Assembly: GCA_024763295.1 (NCBI GenBank)
Contig: JANTFU010000011.1
Location: forward strand, 1 to 18,095
DNA: 18,095 nucleotides
Reading direction: 5' to 3'
DNA from: Anaerolineales bacterium
GTDB taxonomy: Bacteria > Chloroflexota > Anaerolineae > Anaerolineales > Villigracilaceae
Of the stretch, positions 13,685-18,095 are shown in pieces (positions within the stretch are counted from its first letter, which is position 1; each line of letters starts with the position of its first letter). The notes beneath the pieces are model-generated. The model searched no databases. It saw only the letters and a program-made list of their open reading frames with translations, and had not been told where the DNA came from. The translations under genes and the position numbers were made by a program.

Positions 13685-15592
13685 TTATTCTATTTTTCTG
13701 GCGTCGCTTTCCATTTCAAGCACCATTTTTGCAACAGACTCAATAGCTACGCGCTGCTTACGGTACAAATCGGCTTCAGACATAGCAAGCCGCGCAGCAA
13801 CATCACGCACTTTTTGCCCTTGAATAAATTTTAATTCAAGAATATTGTACAAAATCCAATCAGCAGTAAAGCGGCGATCACCTTCGGGACGCACACTTTC
13901 CACGCCGCGTCGCAAAATGGCACGCAGCGCGTTGACGCGATTGCCGTCATGCTCAACCGCTTCCTGTTGAACAATTTCAAGACCAATCAAGGGACTATCG
14001 CTGAGTTTGGGACCGCCCCAATAATGACTGAGTGCGTCTTTCACTAAAGAGGGCAAATCGCCTTCATCAATCTCGGCTTCAGCAAACATGCCCGCTTTGC
14101 TATCGTAACGTCCGGAAGCGCGCCAGCGTTGCAGAGCTTCGGCTTGGGGCTGTAAATCTTGTAGAGATTGAAATATCCGCTGTTGGAGTTGGCGATCTTC
14201 AAGCGCCAGCGCGGCGCGGTCTGCCAGAAGCCAGAGCGATTCGTTCTCTGCACTCTCGACGTCAAAATCTTTTTGTCTGGCAATCCCCAAAATGCCCAAA
14301 AGCGGGGACACTTCATCTCTGTCCATATCGAGTTTTCGTTTGCGCAGCGGCAAAATCCAGAAGTCGCCCCACAAAAAAACCGAATGCTCGTCCCCCTCGG
14401 CGATACCGGGCACCAACAAAACTTCAGGAAAGTGCTCCAAATCGAGCATCTTTTTGTCGCCAGCCATCGTAATCAGCGCAAGGTCTGCACCATCCAAAGC
14501 AGCGATAAACGCCAGCGGCGCCTGTAAATGATCACGAATACCGGCAAGGACTGCATCCAAAAATTGACGCAAATCGCTTTGGGTCAGCAAACGTTCTTCG
14601 ACACTTTGCAACAAAATCAGTTCGTCGCGATCACCGCCGAAGAAAACGCTCCGCTCCCAAAAGGGAGAAAGCACGGTGATGGTGTGTTCAATCAACAAAA
14701 CGCTCACCACCATGCTGAATGGCACCAACGCCGAATAAGGCGTGCCATCATACAATTCAACACCGCGCCGCACAACGGTCATAATGCCTAAAGTCGCCGA
14801 AGCAGCAACCGGTCCGCGCAAAATCCATTTAAAGAGACGGCTTTTCACCAAACGGTCGGGCCAAGAAACGCCAAAAAAGGCGACGGCATACGCCATCACG
14901 ACAATTAAGCCGCCCACAAAAATATTTACTGTGAGCGCCGCACTCCAAAAAAGGAGGGGATGCTGCGCGGCGATGCCAGAGCCATACATCAAGTAAGGGT
15001 ATGAACCGATTGCTGGGGCAGTCGCGCCCGCCATCAAGTAGAGCATACGCCGCCTGCCGGAGCGAGTCAACATTCGATTGAAGGCGCGCCAGAAATTGAT
15101 CCACGCCAGAATCATCGCAACACTGTAGAAAAGGGAGAATATCTCCGTCCAGAGGGTACGCTCTAAATACGGTGCCGGTCTGCCATTGTCAATCAGATTC
15201 CCAAAAAGCAAGCCCAAGGCGAGCAAAGTCAAAAAGCCAGCCGAAATCACATAGACAAAGCGAATCCCCAAACGGCGGCGTCCGCGCGAGGGGTGTCCAG
15301 CCGTTACCAAGAGAGCATCAGAAAGATGCAGATACGCAGCGGGCAAAAAAACCAATCCCAACCACTGAATTTTGAGCAAAATTTCAATGCCCCACAGCGG
15401 GACACTTTCATTTTGCAGCGCCTCAGCCGTAAAAATAACCACGACAAAAAGCATGATGGTTGCAAAAGAACGCGCCACGCGGTTACGCAAATTAAATGTC
15501 AACGCATAGAGAAATAACGAGAATGCGGTAATCGCCACCCCTGCCGTTAAAATCTCGTTCAGAGTCCGTATCCCCGTCAATACATTATCCAT
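13685..15592 (-). CDS. Multi-TM sensor with GAF-like domain and C-terminal HTH (putative membrane-bound regulator)
   Basis: A 635-aa protein not assigned to a named gene. The N-terminal half (about 10-305) has about nine TM helices, the first seven resembling the 7TM region found ahead of some histidine kinases. A GAF-like domain follows (about 325-470, from ILLQSVEERLLTQSDLRQFLD to LLADRAALALEDRQL). After a helical linker, the C-terminus (about 555-625) looks like a helix-turn-helix of sigma-70 region 4 type: WILYNILELKFIQGQ then VRDVAARLAMSEADLYRKQR. I find no H-box, N-box or G-box, so it is not a standard kinase. It could sense a membrane or small-molecule signal and bind DNA directly. Last gene of the operon with the nucleoside phosphorylase, starting 33 bases after the acetyltransferase. 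Domain calls are by eye. Confidence 0.75.
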   Translation of the reverse strand: MDNVLTGIRTLNEILTAGVAITAFSLFLYALTFNLRNRVARSFATIMLFVVVIFTAEALQNESVPLWGIEILLKIQWLGLVFLPAAYLHLSDALLVTAGHPSRGRRRLGIRFVYVISAGFLTLLALGLLFGNLIDNGRPAPYLERTLWTEIFSLFYSVAMILAWINFWRAFNRMLTRSGRRRMLYLMAGATAPAIGSYPYLMYGSGIAAQHPLLFWSAALTVNIFVGGLIVVMAYAVAFFGVSWPDRLVKSRLFKWILRGPVAASATLGIMTVVRRGVELYDGTPYSALVPFSMVVSVLLIEHTITVLSPFWERSVFFGGDRDELILLQSVEERLLTQSDLRQFLDAVLAGIRDHLQAPLAFIAALDGADLALITMAGDKKMLDLEHFPEVLLVPGIAEGDEHSVFLWGDFWILPLRKRKLDMDRDEVSPLLGILGIARQKDFDVESAENESLWLLADRAALALEDRQLQQRIFQSLQDLQPQAEALQRWRASGRYDSKAGMFAEAEIDEGDLPSLVKDALSHYWGGPKLSDSPLIGLEIVQQEAVEHDGNRVNALRAILRRGVESVRPEGDRRFTADWILYNILELKFIQGQKVRDVAARLAMSEADLYRKQRVAIESVAKMVLEMESDARKIE

Positions 15593-15625
15593 AGAGCCAA
15601 CCGCTAAACATGAAAACTCCGAAGC

Positions 15626-16171
15626 TCAACCTTTCAAAATTTTACCGAAAAAGAGTGCCACGTCCTGCGTGGCATAATAATGATCGTTATACCCGCTAAA
15701 CTCAAAGCCGGTTTTGTGCATCAAAGAAATTGCGGGATGATTTTTGGATGACATCTCGACGAAGAGTTGACGGTGTTGCCGTTCAACTGCCCAATCTTCA
15801 ACCGCGTGGAGCAGCGCCGTCGCGACCCCCTTTCGGCGTGCTACCGCGTCAACGACAAGATCCAAAACCCAAACCGAAGCTGCCGCAACCTGCTCATTCA
15901 AGCGGATATAACCAATTGGCATCCCATCCGCAGCGATCGCGACAAAGGTTTTGCTTTTCGTTTTCCATTCATCTGCCAATGAGAACTGCTCACGCGGATA
16001 AAGCACTTTAATGGGGCGTGGCAAACGTACCTGACGCAATGAGACGTTAATTTGCCCGGGCTTTTTTTGTAAGTCAAGCTGCCAAACATAGTCGCTTTCG
16101 CATGTATGCCGAAAACCAATCAGGCGTTTGATATCCGGTGCGAGGGCAGAACGAATTTTCAGACCGTCCAT
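15626..16171 (-). CDS. GNAT family N-acetyltransferase
   Basis: A 181-aa acetyltransferase of the GNAT fold. The acetyl-CoA motif A is seen in VWVLDLVVDAVARRKGVATALLHAVEDWA, where RRKGVA fits the Q/RxxGxG/A loop, and motif B in LFVEMSSKNHPAISLMHKTGFEFSGYND with the typical N...A...Y/H..GF ending. The first 70 residues are less typical. It starts two bases after the stop of the small membrane protein gene and has GGAG at the right distance. The acceptor substrate is unknown; small GNAT enzymes acetylate amines from antibiotics to protein N-termini. Confidence 0.87.
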   Translation of the reverse strand: MDGLKIRSALAPDIKRLIGFRHTCESDYVWQLDLQKKPGQINVSLRQVRLPRPIKVLYPREQFSLADEWKTKSKTFVAIAADGMPIGYIRLNEQVAAASVWVLDLVVDAVARRKGVATALLHAVEDWAVERQHRQLFVEMSSKNHPAISLMHKTGFEFSGYNDHYYATQDVALFFGKILKG

Positions 16172-16173
16172 AT

Positions 16174-16854
16174 TTACTCCTGCCCCACCACACGGATGAG
16201 CACTTCACAAGGCTCCAGCGCTTCGCCGACATTATTGGTCACGACCAAACGCAAGCGATAATCGCCCGGGGTCAGGCTACCCGTGTCGATTCGTCCCAAC
16301 ACATCTCCTTGCACAATCTCACGCCCGGCATAAATCGGCGACCAATTCTCGGCGCCTGCGGGCGAAATCTCAAATTTGTAAAAACCAAAGTTCGGCACAT
16401 CGACCGTGCCAATCAGTTCAACAATGCCACTCAGGTTTTCTCCCGGCACCGGCGAGTCGATGATGCGCTCATCCGGCACACAGCCTTCGCTGTAATCGAC
16501 CGATTGGGGCGTGGGGCGGGCATCCAACGTCGCTGCCAGTTCGGCAGAAATGGTGCCAGTTGGCGTGGTGAGCAGATCAATGGTTGGGGTGGGGATAAAG
16601 ATCGAAGCAGGCATTGACGGGACCACAAAAGATGCGATGGTAAATTCTGCCATAAGGAAAGCCAGCCAAATCACGTTCGCCGCGAGGGCGCGGGCAAAAC
16701 GGCGCTGCGAGATTTCGCGTTCCAAGCCGTAAATTGCACCGCGCCAAGCTTTCCAGGTACGCCAAAGCCAGCGTCCAAGAAATATCCCTGCGAAGAGCAA
16801 TACGAGATAGATCAGCGCTTCGTAGGTTGAAAGAAAGCCGTAAAAAGCAATCAT
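16174..16854 (-). CDS. Small membrane protein with extracytoplasmic Ig-like domain
   Basis: A 226-aa protein of unknown function. Two TM helices (about 9-27 and 58-79) flank a basic cytoplasmic loop (28-57, rich in R and W). A threonine/proline-rich linker (80-118) leads to a beta-rich domain (about 122-224) with IIDSPVPGENLSGIVELIGT and LTPGDYRLRLVVTNNVG, the look of an Ig/fibronectin-like fold. Cysteines 125 and 216, near the two ends of this domain, could form a disulfide clamp. It lies 18 bases after the nucleoside phosphorylase stop and two before the GNAT start; no clear Shine-Dalgarno is seen. It may bind a surface or wall partner, but no enzyme motif is visible. Confidence 0.75.
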   Translation of the reverse strand: MIAFYGFLSTYEALIYLVLLFAGIFLGRWLWRTWKAWRGAIYGLEREISQRRFARALAANVIWLAFLMAEFTIASFVVPSMPASIFIPTPTIDLLTTPTGTISAELAATLDARPTPQSVDYSEGCVPDERIIDSPVPGENLSGIVELIGTVDVPNFGFYKFEISPAGAENWSPIYAGREIVQGDVLGRIDTGSLTPGDYRLRLVVTNNVGEALEPCEVLIRVVGQE

Positions 16855-16872
16855 CGGTAAGCCAGCAATGCC

Positions 16873-17709
16873 CTAAAGAGCACGCAAAACACCGCGAATG
16901 ATGGTCTCCATTTTGGGAACAATTTGCTTACCGGCTTGAAGGACGTCTTCGTGAGAGGCAACAAATTCGGGCTGCGTATGGGCTTTGTTGCTAATACCGG
17001 ACAAGCCCATCACACGGATGCCACCATGCCGCGCAACAGCCACTTCAGGCACAGTGGACATACCAACCGAATCAGCGCCGATCATTTTCATAAAGCGCAG
17101 TTCGGCGGGCGTTTCAAAGGAGGGACCGCTCAAGCCCATATAAACACCTTCGTGCAGCGGAACGCCGTTCTCCTTGGCGACTTTTCGCGCGAGCGCAAGC
17201 AGTTCAGGGTCATAGGCTTGAGTCATATCGGGAAAACGTGGACCTAGTTCTTCGATATTCGGTCCATGCAACGGGCTTTGCCCGACCAAACCGGGCATGT
17301 TGATATGGTCGGTAATTAACATCACATCGCCGGGGTAAAAGTCATCGGCTATACCGCCAGCGGCGTTGGTCACAATCATAATCTCGATGCCAAGGCGCTG
17401 CATAACGCGGATGGGCAGCGTAACCTGTGACATGGTATAGCCCTCATAGAAATGGATACGCCCCTGCATAACAAAAACATCCTGCCCTTCAAGCTGCCCC
17501 AAAACCAAACGTCCCGAATGCCCTTTAACCGTGGAAACGGGCCAATGCGGTAAATCGCCAAAGGGAATATAGGTGGGGTTTTCAACGCTCGCGGCAAAAT
17601 CGTTTAATCCGGAACCCAAGATTAAACCAATTCGTGGTGAGATATCAGCACGTTCTTTTACTGCGGCAACAACTTCGTCAATTTCTTTTAAGGTGATATT
17701 CGCTTGCAT
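16873..17709 (-). CDS. punA: Purine nucleoside phosphorylase (trimeric, PunA type)
   Basis: This enzyme splits purine nucleosides with phosphate into base and ribose 1-phosphate in the cytosol for salvage. The 278-aa length and motifs fit the trimeric family: GSGL (32-35, phosphate-binding S33), KGHSG (62-66, H64), GRIHFYEGY (83-91, R84 and H86), TNAAGG (114-119), GPSFETPAE (195-203, base-contacting E199), GMST (216-219) and GISNKAH (238-244, N241). Having both Glu and Asn at the base site predicts preference for guanosine/inosine over adenosine. ATG has AGAGGA (17719-17714) four bases upstream. It heads an operon read from the promoter at 17749-17757. Confidence 0.95.
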   Translation of the reverse strand: MQANITLKEIDEVVAAVKERADISPRIGLILGSGLNDFAASVENPTYIPFGDLPHWPVSTVKGHSGRLVLGQLEGQDVFVMQGRIHFYEGYTMSQVTLPIRVMQRLGIEIMIVTNAAGGIADDFYPGDVMLITDHINMPGLVGQSPLHGPNIEELGPRFPDMTQAYDPELLALARKVAKENGVPLHEGVYMGLSGPSFETPAELRFMKMIGADSVGMSTVPEVAVARHGGIRVMGLSGISNKAHTQPEFVASHEDVLQAGKQIVPKMETIIRGVLRAL

Positions 17710-17748
17710 GATGTCCTCTTTGATTTTATTATCGTTTTAATGGTTGAA

Positions 17749-17757
17749 ATTATATCA
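17749..17757 (-). promoter_or_regulatory. Extended -10 promoter of the nucleoside phosphorylase operon
   Basis: On the minus strand TGATATAAT gives a perfect extended -10 (TGnTATAAT). No good -35 lies 17 bases upstream, which is usual for extended -10 promoters. Transcription should begin near 17742, leaving a leader of about 33 bases that contains AGAGGA. Confidence 0.65.
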
Positions 17758-17789
17758 CGCAGCGCCCTTCATCTCTTTGCCGAATATCG

Positions 17790-17984
17790 TCAGGGATGTG
17801 TTTCAGTCTGTGCGTAAAGGACGTCACGCGGAGTGCGTCGCACCTACTTCGACGCAAAGATGCCCATCAAAGAATTTATTGTCTTTCTAACGGCAAATGC
17901 CCAACGATGCAGGGGCGACGCACTCATACACCCTATCATCAGGATGCGGCAAATGTCGTTGCTCAACAAAGACGTCATCCCTGA
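17790..17984. repeat. Nested inverted repeats in the intergenic region
   Basis: The inner pair is GAGTGCGTCGCACCTAC (17831-17847) against the reverse complement of 17909-17925, matching at 15 of 17 positions and 61 bases apart. The outer pair is TCAGGGATG (17790-17798) against CATCCCTGA (17976-17984), nine of nine. The direct repeat CGGCAAATG also occurs twice (17891 and 17947). This looks like a decayed palindromic or MITE-like element; no transposase gene is present. The region has no convincing gene on either strand. Confidence 0.45.
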
Positions 17985-18015
17985 TGCAACGTATGACCAA
18001 AGATGGTCTCCAAGA

Positions 18016-18044
18016 TTGACAGTCCCTCCATTTACCAGTATAAG
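18016..18044 (+). promoter_or_regulatory. Near-consensus promoter abutting a start codon
   Basis: A perfect -35 TTGACA (18016-18021), 17-base spacer and -10 TATAAG (18039-18044, five of six). The predicted transcription start, about seven bases further, coincides with the ATG at 18052. Confidence 0.65.
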
Positions 18045-18051
18045 AAGCGCC

Positions 18052-18095
18052 ATGAAAATCAAGCAGATTCTGCTGGGATTATGGATATTCACCCT
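18052..18095 (+). CDS. Start of a gene cut by the window end (signal-peptide-like N-terminus)
   Basis: An open frame from ATG 18052 to the window end reads MKIKQILLGLWIFT and so on: two lysines followed by a hydrophobic stretch, as in a signal peptide or first TM helix. No Shine-Dalgarno precedes it, but a strong promoter does at exactly the spacing expected for a leaderless mRNA. Only 14 full codons are visible, so the product cannot be named and the call depends on the next bases. Confidence 0.45.
   Translation, partial: MKIKQILLGLWIFT

Noticed and set aside
13685..15592. Membrane regulator as a standard sensor histidine kinase
   Set aside because: No H-box histidine context and no N, G1 or G2 ATP-binding motifs were found; the C-terminus fits an HTH instead.
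17844..18092. Minus-strand open frame of 82 codons in the right intergenic region
   Set aside because: It runs through the inverted repeats and across the plus-strand promoter, has no recognisable motif and no convincing ribosome binding site; more likely chance.

Overview
The window looks like a housekeeping stretch of a bacterial chromosome, probably from the Chloroflexota (class Anaerolineae). This placement is inferred from protein style: an inositol-phosphate-synthase-like CDP-alcohol phosphotransferase beside Lgt and FtsK, an ABC-2 permease fused to a SpoIIM-like domain, a 7TM/GAF/HTH membrane regulator, and short GC-rich palindromic dispersed repeats. Base composition is moderate and coding density is high. 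I see no tRNA, rRNA, CRISPR array, transposase, phage gene or defence island.

Layout by region. (1) Bases 1-60 hold a hairpin-rich dispersed repeat. (2) Bases 128-4683, minus strand, are the rod-shape operon mreB-mreC-mreD-mrdA (PBP2). It has a clear promoter at 4742-4770, which indicates that mreB starts at a TTG (4683) and not at the upstream ATG. (3) degV (4874-5731, plus) is the only complete plus-strand gene; it diverges from mreB and converges on the next operon at a strong bidirectional terminator (5746-5777). (4) Bases 5798-8926, minus strand, are an operon of ABC ATPase, ABC-2/SpoIIM permease and metallo-beta-lactamase-fold hydrolase, with a promoter at 8958-8986. (5) Bases 9007-13491, minus strand, are an operon of an S1-domain RNA-binding protein, FtsK/SpoIIIE DNA translocase, CDP-alcohol phosphotransferase and Lgt. 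(6) The gap 13492-13684 holds two GC hairpins with the same tetraloop. (7) Bases 13685-17709, minus strand, are an operon of purine nucleoside phosphorylase, a small membrane protein with an Ig-like outer domain, a GNAT acetyltransferase and a multi-TM/GAF/HTH regulator, read from an extended -10 promoter at 17749-17757. (8) The 342-base gap 17710-18051 holds nested inverted repeats and a near-consensus plus-strand promoter that abuts the ATG of a gene cut off by the window end, possibly a leaderless transcript.

Functionally, the window covers envelope growth (MreBCD, PBP2), lipid and lipoprotein synthesis (phosphotransferase, Lgt), chromosome segregation (FtsK), membrane export (ABC/SpoIIM) and purine salvage. 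The most interesting items are the membrane-anchored regulator without a kinase domain, the ABC-2/SpoIIM fusion, the mutually exclusive hairpins between mreB and mreC, the eight paired cysteines of PBP2, and the probable leaderless gene at the right edge. No clear new multi-gene system is visible; nearly all genes belong to recognisable families.
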